A stretch of 64,000 nucleotides of DNA from Photorhabdus namnaonensis (lineage in GTDB: Bacteria; Pseudomonadota; Gammaproteobacteria; Enterobacterales; Enterobacteriaceae): NCBI RefSeq assembly GCF_001684335.1, contig NZ_LOIC01000077.1, forward strand, positions 79,244-143,243, in the 5' to 3' direction. Under the pieces are notes generated by a model, which did no database searches, was not told the origin of the DNA, and worked only from the letters and a program-made list of their open reading frames with translations. Positions within the stretch are counted from its first letter, which is position 1; the number at the start of each line of letters is the position of its first letter. Both the position numbers and the translations under genes were made by a program. Of the stretch, positions 17,106-27,082 are shown in pieces.

Positions 17106-18620
17106 CTATGGCCTTTTGTTTGGTCTATCTGAATGTAGTTGAATGCGTATCTGCCCGGCAATGCTTTCTGCTTGGGGACCCAATACAACTTGAACGCTCT
17201 GTTTACCTATTTTCAGGACGCCTTTTGCACCTAATTGTTTTAACCGGTGTTCATCCAATTGAGTGTTGTCTCCAATGGTTAAGCGAAGACGGGTAATGCA
17301 GGCGTCTACCGTATGAATATTTTGTGCGCCGCCAAGAGCGGTAATGTAATGTTGGATTGTTTCGTTATCTTGGGCGGCAGAGATCGCTTGAGTTGTCTCT
17401 CCAATTTCGCGGCCTGGGGTACGTAAGTTGAAAATACGAATCATGAGGGTGAAACAAACAAAATACAGCACAAAGAACAAGGCGATTAATGGGATTAACA
17501 ACCACGGCTTGGTTGCCAGACCCCAGCTCAATACAAGGTCAATTAATCCGGCGGAGAATCCAAAACCATGCAGAATACCCAATGAATTGACGATAACCAT
17601 GCTAACGCCAGCCAATATTGCATGCAGAACATATAAAGCTGGCGCCAGGAATAAGAATGAGAATTCTATTGGTTCAGTTATACCGGTTAAGAATGCTGTC
17701 AACGCGACGGAAAATAACATTCCGCCAATCTGAGGACGACGTTCCTTTGGCGCTGCGAAATACATTGCCAGCGCAGCGCCGGGCAAACCGCCCATAAAGA
17801 TGGGATAAGCCCAGGCCATGTAAACTCCGGCATGTGGATCACCGGCAAAGAAACGGTTCAAGTCGCCGCGGCTCATATCGGTGGCGATTTGGGTAATGGT
17901 TGAGCCATCAATGCCTGGAACCGCTGCGCCAATGGTCAGAGAACGGACAACATCCGGCGCCAGGCAGATATTATGTACAGAGCTGGCTAAATCATAAGTA
18001 ATTTTCAAACAGTCACCCAGACTAAACCAGAAAACAGAGTGCAGAATATAGTGCAAACCAAATGGAATGAGAGAGCGGTTGAGTACACCATAAGTAAACC
18101 ATCCGACCATGCCGCTCTTTGATACTAACAGACTGAAAGAATCAATACCGTGCTGGACATATGGCCAGACATAGCCACATATCCATGCAATGAACAGACA
18201 AATAATGCCTGTCATGATAGGGACTAATCGCTTGCCTGCGAAGAAAGCAAGAAACTCTGGCAAGCGTGTATCTGAAAAACGGTTATAACAATGACCGGCG
18301 ACAATACCCGCGATAATACCGGCGAAAAAAGACATATTGATAGTCGAGTCTATGACTGACGTGGCTTTAGTGAGTACTAAAAAGCCAACTACACCTGCCA
18401 GTGCAGCAGCGCCAGCATTATCTTTTGCTAAGCCCACTGCGATACCTAATGCAAATAACAGTGGGAGGTTTTCGAAAATACCACCGCCAGCGCTGGCGAT
18501 GAAAGGAATATTAAATACGTCGGGTTGGCCGAAACGTAGCAAAAGCGCGGCTACGGGAAGTGTAGCAATGGGAAGCATCAATGCTTTTCCCAATCGCTGC
18601 AAGTAGTTGAATATACCCAT
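17106..18620 (-). CDS. nagE: GlcNAc-specific PTS permease, IIBC only (NagE-like)
   Basis: 504 residues; E. coli NagE is 648. Residues ~1-385 form the EIIC membrane domain (start MGIFNYLQRLGKALMLPIAT, several hydrophobic spans, TGITEPIEFSFLFLAPALYV). Residues ~415-495 are EIIB with the phosphorylated Cys in TVDACITRLRLTIGD. The C-terminal EIIA domain is missing, so phosphate must come from a separate EIIA, probably Crr (inference; Vibrio NagE is built the same way). An extra ~45-residue stretch after WFSLGDCLKITYDL is absent from E. coli NagE. It faces the same way as nagBAC, unlike the divergent E. coli arrangement. AAAGG precedes the ATG. Confidence 0.88.
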   Translation of the reverse strand: MGIFNYLQRLGKALMLPIATLPVAALLLRFGQPDVFNIPFIASAGGGIFENLPLLFALGIAVGLAKDNAGAAALAGVVGFLVLTKATSVIDSTINMSFFAGIIAGIVAGHCYNRFSDTRLPEFLAFFAGKRLVPIMTGIICLFIAWICGYVWPYVQHGIDSFSLLVSKSGMVGWFTYGVLNRSLIPFGLHYILHSVFWFSLGDCLKITYDLASSVHNICLAPDVVRSLTIGAAVPGIDGSTITQIATDMSRGDLNRFFAGDPHAGVYMAWAYPIFMGGLPGAALAMYFAAPKERRPQIGGMLFSVALTAFLTGITEPIEFSFLFLAPALYVLHAILAGVSMVIVNSLGILHGFGFSAGLIDLVLSWGLATKPWLLIPLIALFFVLYFVCFTLMIRIFNLRTPGREIGETTQAISAAQDNETIQHYITALGGAQNIHTVDACITRLRLTIGDNTQLDEHRLKQLGAKGVLKIGKQSVQVVLGPQAESIAGQIRIQLHSDRPNKRP

Positions 18621-18688
18621 AATGCTTACCTTTAGTTGTAGGATGTTTTATTGAAAAAATAGCTCGCTATGAACAACAGCAATACAAC

Positions 18689-18709
18689 TTATTTTTAGTT
18701 GAAAAATAA
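18689..18709. promoter_or_regulatory. NagC-like operator upstream of nagE
   Basis: TTATTTTT-AGTTG-AAAAATAA, a perfect inverted repeat (equivalently TTATTTT-N7-AAAATAA), 69 bp upstream of the nagE start. A GTGATCAC palindrome lies about 28 bp further upstream (18737-18744) and could be half of a CRP-type site. Confidence 0.7.
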
Positions 18710-18902
18710 TAAAAAGCTACACATAAATGAGTAATTGTGATCACTGTAGCGATATTGTTTAAAATTGCATAAATTAAGTCAGGTGTGGTAAACGGATTCA
18801 AATTTTCAATTGAATTAACATAGTGATTTATTTGATTTTATTGTTTATTTACGATGGTTTAAACATTAAAATGCGTGTATATAACGTAACCCTTTATTAT
18901 TC

Positions 18903-18944
<42 letters not shown>

Positions 18945-19705
18945 GCCTGATTATAAATTTATTTTCAAAAAATACCGGTTAGAGAATAGTGATGTAATTT
19001 AGATAAAATCATGATGGTGAAATACCTGAATTATCAGAATTGATTATGAGATTAATTTATTGTTATTTTGGATTTTTTGTATATAAAAATTTAATTTAGA
19101 ATATCATTAATGGTGTTTCAATCATAAATTTGATATGTATAATTATTTTTTATATTTACAGAGTGAAATCATCGATTAATGAGTAATTTAGAGGTTTAAA
19201 TTATAGATTTATGTTCATTTTATCAAGTGGTTATTTATGAAAAACATAGTGTCAATTATTTATTCCTTAAAATTGGATGGTTATTATTCGATAATGTTTT
19301 TTATGGTTGAATGAAATATTGATTGAAAATAGTTTCATGAGTTATTTCATATTGCAAATTACTCAATGCTCCTTCATTTTTACGGATAATTATAAATAAA
19401 GCGCGCTGTATTGTTGACTATGCCGCTGTTGAGCGCTTTTTCGATCTTAATAAAGGTTTATTCGTAACTATTTGTTATATATGAGATTGTGGAAGCATGG
19501 ATAAATGGGTTTGGATTGCTAAGTATCATGCTTATTTTTCAGTAAAAAATTATAAAAGCAGTTCCTTTTTCGGCAGAGAGTTGTTTTTTCGCTCCAACTT
19601 TGTACTGAATCGCCATTTTACATGAACAAACGGTTGTTTCTCAGCACTGCTTGTTGGATTATAGGCGGTTATGTGACGCGTTTTTGCATTATTGAGGTAT
19701 AAGAA

Positions 19706-21373
19706 ATGAGTGAGGCAGACGCCCGCCCGACAAACTTTATTCGTCAGATAATTGACGAAGATTTGGCAACTGGTAAACATACATCGGTACATACTCGCTT
19801 TCCGCCTGAACCCAATGGCTATCTGCATATTGGTCATGCGAAATCTATTTGCCTGAACTTTGGTGTTGCAAAAGATTATCAGGGCCAGTGTAACCTGCGT
19901 TTTGATGATACCAACCCAGTTAAGGAAGATGTTGAATACGTCGATTCTATTAAAAATGACGTTCAGTGGTTAGGTTTTGAGTGGAGCGGCGATATTCGCT
20001 ACTCTTCTAATTATTTCGATACGTTGTATCAATATGCTATTGAATTGATCAATAAAGGTCTGGCTTATGTTGATCAATTGAGTCCGGAAGAGATCCGTGA
20101 ATATCGTGGCACGTTGAAAGAGCCGGGTAAAAACAGCCCATATCGTGACCGCACTGTTGAAGAAAACTTGGTGTTGTTCGAAAAAATGCGTGCCGGTGAA
20201 TTTGACGAAGGTAAAGCTTGTCTGCGCGCCAAAATTGATATGGCATCACCTTTCATTGTGATGCGTGATCCAGTTTTGTACCGGATTAAATTTGCAGAAC
20301 ATCATCAGTGCGGTGACAAGTGGTGCATCTACCCAATGTACGATTTTACTCACTGTATTTCTGATGCCCTTGAAGGTATTACGCATTCGCTGTGTACACT
20401 GGAGTTCCAGGATAACCGCCGCCTGTACGACTGGGTGCTGGAAAACATCACCATTGATTGTCACCCGCGTCAGTATGAATTCTCGCGCTTGAATCTTGAA
20501 TACACAGTCATGTCTAAGCGTAAGCTGAATCTATTGGTGACAGATAAGATTGTTGAAGGTTGGGATGATCCCCGTATGCCAACGATCTCGGGCTTGCGTC
20601 GTCGTGGTTATACTGCCGCGTCTATTCGTGAATTCTGTCGTCGTATTGGTGTCACCAAGCAGGACAACAATGTGGAAATGGCAGCATTGGAATCTTGCAT
20701 CCGTGATGATCTGAACGAAAATGCCCCTCGCGCAATGGCTGTTCTCGATCCGGTCAGATTAGTGATCGAAAACATGCCGGAAGGGGAGCAGATTTTGAGT
20801 ATGCCTAATCATCCGAACAAACCGGAGATGGGCAGCCGTGAAGTGCCATTTAGCCGTGAGATCTATATTGACCGTGCAGATTTCCGTGAAGAAGCGAACC
20901 GTCAATATAAGCGTCTGGTATTGGGTAAAGAGGTCCGTTTGCGTAACGCTTATATCATTAAAGCGGAGCGTGTTGAGAAAGATGCTGACGATAATATCAC
21001 GACAATCTATTGCAGCTACGATGATCAAACGTTGAATAAAGATCCAGCGGATGGTCGGAAAGTGAAAGGTGTTATTCATTGGGTTAGTGCAGCTCATGCG
21101 GTTTCTGCGGAGTTCCGTCTGTATGATCGTCTATTCAGCGTACCCAACCCAGGGGCAGAAGATGATTTTCTGGCGACAATTAACCCAGAATCACTGGTGA
21201 TCCGTCAGGGCTTTGTTGAGCCAAGTTTAGCTGATGTTGAGTCAGAACAAACTTACCAGTTTGAACGTGAAGGTTATTTCTGCGCTGATTGCTGTCATTC
21301 CAGTGCAGAAAATTTGGTATTTAACCGTACCGTTGGTCTGCGTGATACCTGGGCAAAAATTTCTCAGGATTAA
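19706..21373 (+). CDS. glnS: Glutaminyl-tRNA synthetase
   Basis: 555 residues (E. coli 554). Class I synthetase that charges tRNA-Gln, four genes for which lie 6 kb to the left or nearer. HIGH motif in [25 protein letters not shown] variant [11 protein letters not shown], and the anticodon-binding beta-barrel C-terminal domain starting near residue 340 ([17 protein letters not shown]). GAGG eight bases upstream of ATG. Codon use is more biased than that of the neighbouring accessory genes, as expected for a housekeeping gene. A terminator hairpin follows the stop. Confidence 0.97.
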   Translation: MSEADARPTNFIRQIIDEDLATGKHTSVHTRFPPEPNGYLHIGHAKSICLNFGVAKDYQGQCNLRFDDTNPVKEDVEYVDSIKNDVQWLGFEWSGDIRYSSNYFDTLYQYAIELINKGLAYVDQLSPEEIREYRGTLKEPGKNSPYRDRTVEENLVLFEKMRAGEFDEGKACLRAKIDMASPFIVMRDPVLYRIKFAEHHQCGDKWCIYPMYDFTHCISDALEGITHSLCTLEFQDNRRLYDWVLENITIDCHPRQYEFSRLNLEYTVMSKRKLNLLVTDKIVEGWDDPRMPTISGLRRRGYTAASIREFCRRIGVTKQDNNVEMAALESCIRDDLNENAPRAMAVLDPVRLVIENMPEGEQILSMPNHPNKPEMGSREVPFSREIYIDRADFREEANRQYKRLVLGKEVRLRNAYIIKAERVEKDADDNITTIYCSYDDQTLNKDPADGRKVKGVIHWVSAAHAVSAEFRLYDRLFSVPNPGAEDDFLATINPESLVIRQGFVEPSLADVESEQTYQFEREGYFCADCCHSSAENLVFNRTVGLRDTWAKISQD

Positions 21374-21384
21374 TTAAGATAATG

Positions 21385-21437
21385 AACTGTACCTCACAAG
21401 TTGGACGTTTAATCCAGCATGAGGTGCAGTTTTTTTG
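21385..21437 (+). terminator. glnS terminator
   Basis: AACTGTACCTCA pairs with TGAGGTGCAGTT (one mismatch) around a long loop, followed by TTTTTT. Confidence 0.75.
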
Positions 21438-21560
21438 TGGCTAAATTTGTCATTACTAGAGAAAATTAAATTATGGGTAAACGAGTTATCAGGATTGCAG
21501 GATAAAATCAAAAGTATCAATTCATACGTAAACACCTCTATAAGTTATTGATAAATATTT

Positions 21561-22454
21561 TTATTTTTCTTTTGGGAATAAATTATCTGCCATGAAATCG
21601 ACAAAAGCTCTGACTTTAGGTAATACCCAACGGTTAGATGGCCAGAGAACACGGAAGGTGCTTGAAGTACCCGCCCACTTATCCAGGATGGTTAACAATT
21701 CACCGCTAACCAAGGCTTGTTTAACGGTAAAATCAGGCAAACAGGCGATGCCGTGACCTTGGATCGCCATGTGCAGCAATGTTTCGACATGATTGCTGGT
21801 GATCTTTGCCTGAAGATGAATGTCTACTTCGGATGTTCCTGAACGCAAAGGCCATTTCTCCAACAGGCCGGTAGTGGGAAAACGGTGCATCAAACAGGCG
21901 TGGTGTAATAACTCTCCGGGATGTGATGGTTTACCGTGTTGTGCAAAATAGCTTGGAGCGCCAACATAGACAAGACGGCTAGACCCTATACGTTTATTCA
22001 TTAGTCGTGAATCGTTGAGTTCTCCAGTGCGAACCACAGCATCGAACCCTTCATCGATAACATCAACTAATCGATCACTAAAATCCAGTTCTAGTTCTAT
22101 CTGTGGGTAACAAGTGGCAAAAGCGGATAATACGGGCAACATCAGGTTACTGAGCGATGGCAAACTCACTCGCAGGCGGCCTTGAGGGGCAGAGATGGAG
22201 CTTAATAGTTCATGTTCCGCAGTGGAAATCTCGTCCAGGATACGTTTGCAGCGCTCAAGGAACAGTGTGCCTTCAGCCGTCAAACTGACACTACGTGTGC
22301 TACGTTGGAGCAGGCGGACACCTAATTTCTCTTCTAAGCGGGATATGCTTTTGCTAACGGACGAAGGAGAGAGTCCGAGTTGCCGGGCTGCTGTCGCGAA
22401 GCTACGAGCTTCGGCTACATGGATGAAGATTATAAATCCACTCAAATTATTCAT
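21561..22454 (-). CDS. LysR-family transcriptional regulator
   Basis: 297 residues. N-terminal winged helix (FIIFIHVAEARSFATAARQL, GLSPSSVSKSISRLEEKLGV, RLLQRSTRSVSLTAEG) and a LysR substrate-binding domain (GRLRVSLPSLSNLMLPVLSA, LDFSDRLVDVIDEGFDAVVR). The closest named group by eye is the DsdC/AaeR-like CrgA set acting on oxidoreductase genes. AGGAGG precedes the ATG. It diverges from the diiron-enzyme gene at 22901 across a 446-bp gap, the classical LysR arrangement, so it probably controls that gene and perhaps the FAD monooxygenase and cupin further right (inference). Effector unknown. Confidence 0.85.
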   Translation of the reverse strand: MNNLSGFIIFIHVAEARSFATAARQLGLSPSSVSKSISRLEEKLGVRLLQRSTRSVSLTAEGTLFLERCKRILDEISTAEHELLSSISAPQGRLRVSLPSLSNLMLPVLSAFATCYPQIELELDFSDRLVDVIDEGFDAVVRTGELNDSRLMNKRIGSSRLVYVGAPSYFAQHGKPSHPGELLHHACLMHRFPTTGLLEKWPLRSGTSEVDIHLQAKITSNHVETLLHMAIQGHGIACLPDFTVKQALVSGELLTILDKWAGTSSTFRVLWPSNRWVLPKVRAFVDFMADNLFPKEK

Positions 22455-22900
22455 TTGGCCTCCTGGGATTTTTTTAGGTCACTATTGGTGACAAGAAAGT
22501 CACTTCAGAAGTGATTTTAGGTCTATTTATCCACTATTAGCGAATCTGTAGTATGAAATAAAATTCATTTTGCTCTCGCTGCCATATAGCGATGCACAGT
22601 ACATATTTAAGGGCGAAAATCGAAATGGTCGTGAAAACCAAAATAGATACGGGATCGAGTGTAAATAAAATTTCACTCGTCTTGTCTTATGACCGTGGTC
22701 ATTCCTTTGAATACCGTGCGTAATGGGAGCACAGTAGAGCTGAGTTTGGCCATTAACATCTATATTTTTACCTGTGGTATTGCGACAATCTGTGCTAACA
22801 GACTGATAGGATTGCATAAACATAGAACGACTATTTTTGGCTTGAGAAGAGCCTATATATCATCTATTTCATCGGTTGAATGTTACTAAAAGGGTTTATT
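22455..22900. promoter_or_regulatory. Divergent control region, LysR regulator / diiron enzyme
   Basis: 446 bp between two divergent genes, with no credible ORF. Just upstream of the regulator is CACTATTGGTGACAAGAAAG followed by a near-repeat of CACTT...GTGA (22494-22514) that could be a LysR-type dyad, but this is weak. The rightward ribosome site is AAAAGGG before 22901. Confidence 0.4.
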
Positions 22901-23662
22901 ATGGAACTCGCTATCAACACTCAAAACAAACTTAGAAAAGAAACCGGTTATTTTTTATCTCCACTATGGGAAGACGTTTTCTCTAAAGAGTTATTGGAGG
23001 AGCTTAATTCAAATATATTTCTGGTCGCTTGCCGTTCTGGACAGGTGGAGCAGAATTTATTAAGAAAATTTATGATCCAGCACCATTACTATTCACAATA
23101 TTTCACCCGCTATCTCTGTTCATTGATGGGAGGTTTAACAGACCAAAAAGATTTTGTGTTGCTTTCTCACAATTTGTTGGAAGAGCTAACAGGAACCGAT
23201 GCTGCAAAGATATCTCACGCAGAGTTATATAAAAAGGCGATGGCTGCTATTAACGCGGTTCCTAAAAGTGATCCGATTCTTAACAGCACTCAGCAACTGA
23301 TTGATGCTATGTTTCGCCATTGCCGCAGTGATGATTCTCTAAGAGGGCTTGCGGCACTGTGTTTAGGAGCTGAGGCGATCGTGCCTTTGGTTTATGGCCC
23401 AATTTTGGATGCCTTGCAATTCATAAAGGCACCTGATGATGCATTGCATTTCTTTAGAATTCATGTTGAAGAAGATGAAGATCATGCCATTGCGATGAGG
23501 AAAATTATTGATCGGATGGTTGAAGAGAAACCTTACCGGAGGGTGGATGTTATTGCCGTGGGTGAAGAAATGGTGCGTTTTCGCATTGCGATGCTTAATG
23601 AACTATATCAAAGTAATATTGGGGTAAATACAGATGTAACGCTTTTATCCGAATGTGATTGA
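22901..23662 (+). CDS. Haem-oxygenase-like diiron enzyme (HDO/CADD type)
   Basis: 253 residues, starting at 22901 behind AAAAGGG. All-helical, with candidate metal ligands in the order expected for the haem-oxygenase-like diiron superfamily: Glu in HNLLEELTGTDAAK, His in ISHAELY, Glu in LCLGAEAIVPL, and His/Glu/Asp/His in FRIHVEEDEDHAIAM. Members of this group oxidise or cleave amino- or fatty-acid-derived substrates in small-molecule pathways (CADD, UndA, SznF central domain). The substrate here is unknown. Its position opposite a LysR regulator and near an FAD monooxygenase and cupin suggests a small oxidative pathway. The next gene is broken. Confidence 0.75.
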   Translation: MELAINTQNKLRKETGYFLSPLWEDVFSKELLEELNSNIFLVACRSGQVEQNLLRKFMIQHHYYSQYFTRYLCSLMGGLTDQKDFVLLSHNLLEELTGTDAAKISHAELYKKAMAAINAVPKSDPILNSTQQLIDAMFRHCRSDDSLRGLAALCLGAEAIVPLVYGPILDALQFIKAPDDALHFFRIHVEEDEDHAIAMRKIIDRMVEEKPYRRVDVIAVGEEMVRFRIAMLNELYQSNIGVNTDVTLLSECD

Positions 23663-24205
23663 GATACTTTGCGTCATAATGACATGTGTAGCAAAAGTAC
23701 TTGATATGGTTTCTAGTGGTGAAATATTAGCATAAAGTGTTGATAGCTATATTTCTGGCGAAAGAAATAATAAAAACATTTGTAATCATATATAATGTAA
23801 TAGTTATTTGGTTGAATTCATATGATGTCAAAAATAAAAATCGAAATTAGTCATTATCGATTTTTTTGAATGAAAATTAATTTTAAATGTAAATATTGTT
23901 TGGCGACAAATTATGTAACTAATATTGGAAAAGTCTAAGAAGAAATACTATATTAGAGAATGTGTGGTTGTTGTGAATAACTTGGATCAAAATGCCTACG
24001 AGGACGATAAGTAAGGTTATGAAACATAAGTTAAGGAGTATTTCTGCTAAAATTCTTGATAAATACTAAAGAAATAAAAAAGTTTCATATAGGATTATAA
24101 AAACCGCTAATTACATATCCAGTAATTAGAATTGATTATAAATAAAATAACATATTGTGAATTGAGTTTTTCATGAAAATGCTGTTGTCAAAGTTGTAAA
24201 AAAAG
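23663..24205. other. AT-rich spacer after the diiron enzyme gene
   Basis: 543 bp, strongly AT-rich, with no open frame of useful length and no clear terminator. It precedes the broken gene at 24206-24656, so it may be the decayed start of that gene. Confidence 0.4.
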
Positions 24206-24656
24206 TTGATTCTTGTTGAATCTCCCGATGTCTCTGAGTTTGAACGTATGGAGCGGTTCTTTAACATTCACAAAGATGTGTTCCCACCAACTCATTTTCA
24301 GTCCACCGGTATTCTTACTAAGAATTTGAGATACCTCTTTTTGAGCATTAGGCTACAGAGTAAGAGTTATTGTTTCCATGATAGCATTAGAAGAATATTG
24401 TCCATTTGTTGCTTCTGATATTGAAGAAACGATGAACTATACCTTGTTTAGTATAATGCGACATAATTCGTTTCTGTGGGAAATGGCAATATATATGAAA
24501 TATTAGAAAATTGTGAAAACTTTGATGCTATTTATTTTGAATTATAATCTTCCGTTTATTCTTGAAAGTGACTTTTTTCGAGAGGAAACTGATTATACGC
24601 TTAACAATCCAGAAGATGTAACATATAAATTTTTTCTTAAGAAAGTAACAAAGTAA
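24206..24656 (+). pseudogene. Frameshifted remnant of an unrecognised gene
   Basis: Protein-like sequence continues through several reading frames: SPDVSEFERMERFFNIHKDV then FPPTHFQSTGILTKNLRYLF in one frame (24206 on), MIALEEYCPFVASDIEETMN from 24378 in another, IYEILENCENFDAIYFEL in a third, and NLPFILESDFFREETDYTLN to a stop at 24654. Each segment is short and ends at a stop, but composition stays coding-like, so this looks like one gene broken by several indels. I do not recognise the family. Lying between the diiron enzyme and the monooxygenase, it may have been a step of the same pathway. Confidence 0.5.
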
Positions 24657-24869
24657 GTATCTCAATTGATACGGAAAGAGGCTTGTGGGGGTTAGCTGTT
24701 AGGGAAATAAAATAATGTTTAATGAATAATTTATAAAGCATAATTATAACTATTTTTTATATGAAGAGAGAAGAAAAGACGATAATTCACAAACATACAA
24801 AAATTTTTAACTGATATCTTTGGGACTGAAGTGTTTATTGCTATAAATCATTATTAAGGAGAATATATT

Positions 24870-26537
24870 TTGACTTCGGAAAATATTTCTGTATCACCTG
24901 TTGCCATTGTTGGTGGTGGACCCGTTGGCCTAATGTTAGCTTTATTCTTGGATTTATATGGTGTTCGTTCCGTTATCTTTAATTTGGAGGAAGAAACTCG
25001 ATGGCAACCTAAAGGCACTACCCATAGTGCCCGTATTATGGAGCATTATCGTCGTGTAGGTATATCTCAGCCTATTCGGTCATTAGGATTGCCAAAAGAG
25101 TTCCCTTTGGATGCGTCATATTTTACCAAGTTTAATGGGTGGGAACTTGCACGGATCTCCTTACCGTCGGAAATGCAGAAAATGGCTATGCGCGACAATG
25201 CGGCTTCGACAGATCAGGTACCAGAGCCCATATTACGTGTAAATCAAATGTATGCTGAACGGTTTTTGTTACAACATGCAAGGAGTCGTCCGAATATTAC
25301 AATAAGATATGGTTGGCGTGTTAAAGATTTTATCCAGTATCAAGACAAAGTAAAACTTTATGCGGAGCATGTTGATGGAAAATATGCTAATGAAGTCTGG
25401 CAGGCGGCATATATGGTTGGGTGCGATGGCGGGCAGAGCTTTGTTCGATCTAAGCTTGGTATCGCATACGAAGGAACAGTTGAAGCTAAGGCAGGTTTTC
25501 TAACAGGTGGAATGGTGTCCAGCTATATCCGTGTTCCTGGAATTCATCAAGGATTATTACGAGACAAAAAATCCTTGATGTACCATATTATCTCACCTGG
25601 GAAGCATATGTTATTTATCTGCTTAGACGGTGAAGATGATTTTTTATTTGTGACCCAAAGTAAAGATGGGAAAGTTATCGATGATTCGGAAGTCATTCGC
25701 ATAGCGCAGGCGGGAATCGGTTCAGATGTTGAGGTATTAGTCCTTGGCAATACGATATGGAAAGGTGGTGTTGCTCTCGTTGCTAATAAATATTCTGAGG
25801 GTAGGGTATATTTAGCAGGCGATTCTATTCACTTATTTTCGCCTACTGGTGGTTTTGGCATGCATACGGGGATCGACGATGCTAGCAATTTAGCCTGGAA
25901 AATTGTTGCGTCTATAAATGGTTGGGCGGGTAATGAGCTAATGGATTCTTATGAAAGCGAGCGTCGCCCAATTGCATTGAGAAATACTGCCGCTGCACGC
26001 TCTTATACCCGGCAGACAGCATCACTATATGTGCCTGAAAATCTGGAAGATGCAGATTCTGCGGGTGATTTGGCGCGTGAAAAGATTGGTATTGAGCTGA
26101 GTAATTTTCGCTGTCAATTTACTTCTATCGGTGTTGAACTTGGCGCCCGATATGATAATTCTCCTCATATTATTAATAGCGATCCAGTACCGGATGATGA
26201 TTGGCTTAATTATAAACCAAGTAGTGTACCCGGAGGGAGATTGCCGCACTTATGGCTTACACCTATTCCTGGCGCCAGGGTATCTCTGTTCGATATTTTA
26301 GGTACCGGATTTAGTTTGCTGCGGATAGGATCTCATTTTCCAGATATATCTGAATTATTAGCTCAAGCATATCAACGTAAGATTCCGGTCAAGATTGTTG
26401 ATCTTCCCGGTCATGATGCTTGGCGATTATATCAAACCAGGTTCCTATTAGTGCGCCCTGACCAATATATTGCTTGGAGAGGTGATAAGGTTCCTGACAA
26501 TATAGGTTCAATATTGGATAAAATTGTCGGCAGGTAA
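24870..26537 (+). CDS. FAD-dependent aromatic monooxygenase
   Basis: 555 residues. TTG start at 24870, supported by AAGGAGA nine bases upstream. Rossmann GxGxxG in VAIVGGGPVGLMLALFLDLY at the N-terminus, the DG motif in MVGCDGGQSFVRSKLGI near residue 185, and the FAD-ribityl GD motif in VYLAGDSIHLFSPTGGFGMH near residue 317, together defining a class A flavoprotein hydroxylase (PHBH/RdmE/phenol hydroxylase type). The C-terminal ~110 residues resemble the thioredoxin-like tail of polyketide and phenol hydroxylases. It probably hydroxylates an aromatic or polyketide-like substrate with NAD(P)H and O2. The cupin gene lies 545 bp downstream on the same strand; an ERIC element separates them. Confidence 0.85.
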   Translation: MTSENISVSPVAIVGGGPVGLMLALFLDLYGVRSVIFNLEEETRWQPKGTTHSARIMEHYRRVGISQPIRSLGLPKEFPLDASYFTKFNGWELARISLPSEMQKMAMRDNAASTDQVPEPILRVNQMYAERFLLQHARSRPNITIRYGWRVKDFIQYQDKVKLYAEHVDGKYANEVWQAAYMVGCDGGQSFVRSKLGIAYEGTVEAKAGFLTGGMVSSYIRVPGIHQGLLRDKKSLMYHIISPGKHMLFICLDGEDDFLFVTQSKDGKVIDDSEVIRIAQAGIGSDVEVLVLGNTIWKGGVALVANKYSEGRVYLAGDSIHLFSPTGGFGMHTGIDDASNLAWKIVASINGWAGNELMDSYESERRPIALRNTAAARSYTRQTASLYVPENLEDADSAGDLAREKIGIELSNFRCQFTSIGVELGARYDNSPHIINSDPVPDDDWLNYKPSSVPGGRLPHLWLTPIPGARVSLFDILGTGFSLLRIGSHFPDISELLAQAYQRKIPVKIVDLPGHDAWRLYQTRFLLVRPDQYIAWRGDKVPDNIGSILDKIVGR

Positions 26538-27082
26538 CGGTCCTTCTGGTAATGTCGATAGGACTAATATAATTGTCATAGCAAAGCATTGATGGTTATT
26601 TGGTGTGCATATAAAAAATTAGCGAACAATCGAAATATCATTGGGGTTTGGTGTTAGCGTATTAAGAGAGGTGAGCCTGTGGAAAGGGTGGTTGGGTGTA
26701 TAGAACGATAATATAGTTCAACCACCACTGTTATTACGCAGAATAATATAGTTAATGTTATTAAAAATATTTATCGGTAATTTTGATGGAATCTCTTGCA
26801 CTTTTGTCAGAACTAATAGATATATACCCTAAAGATTTCAAGGTGCATCGCGACGGCAAGGGAGTGAATCCCCGGGAGCATAGATAACTATGTGACTGGG
26901 GTGAGCGAGTGCAGGCAACAAAGAGGCGACTTGAAAGATAACGGATATATAACATGGTATTACCAGGATAATTATGGAGCATAGGCAGAAATGGCGCCTA
27001 AGATATTTGTAAGATGAAATATTTTGGGTGTTATTTCAGAATGCAAATTTTACAATAAACTACAATATTGGAGGTAATTATA
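26538..27082. other. Intergenic region carrying an ERIC element
   Basis: 545 bp between the monooxygenase and the cupin with no gene. The central 126 bp is an ERIC repeat (listed separately); the rest is AT-rich. Confidence 0.6.
26824..26949 (+). repeat. ERIC (enterobacterial repetitive intergenic consensus)
   Basis: About 126 bp, ends ATACCC.../...GATATA, with the hallmark core GTGAATCCCCGGGAGCA and GTGACTGGGGTGAGCGAG close to the known ERIC consensus arms. It is a large imperfect palindrome. A second copy in the opposite orientation lies at 53637-53764. Confidence 0.93.

Noticed and set aside
17428-18606. Rightward open frames opposite nagE
   Set aside because: Shadows of the membrane-protein gene, without ribosome sites or recognisable features.
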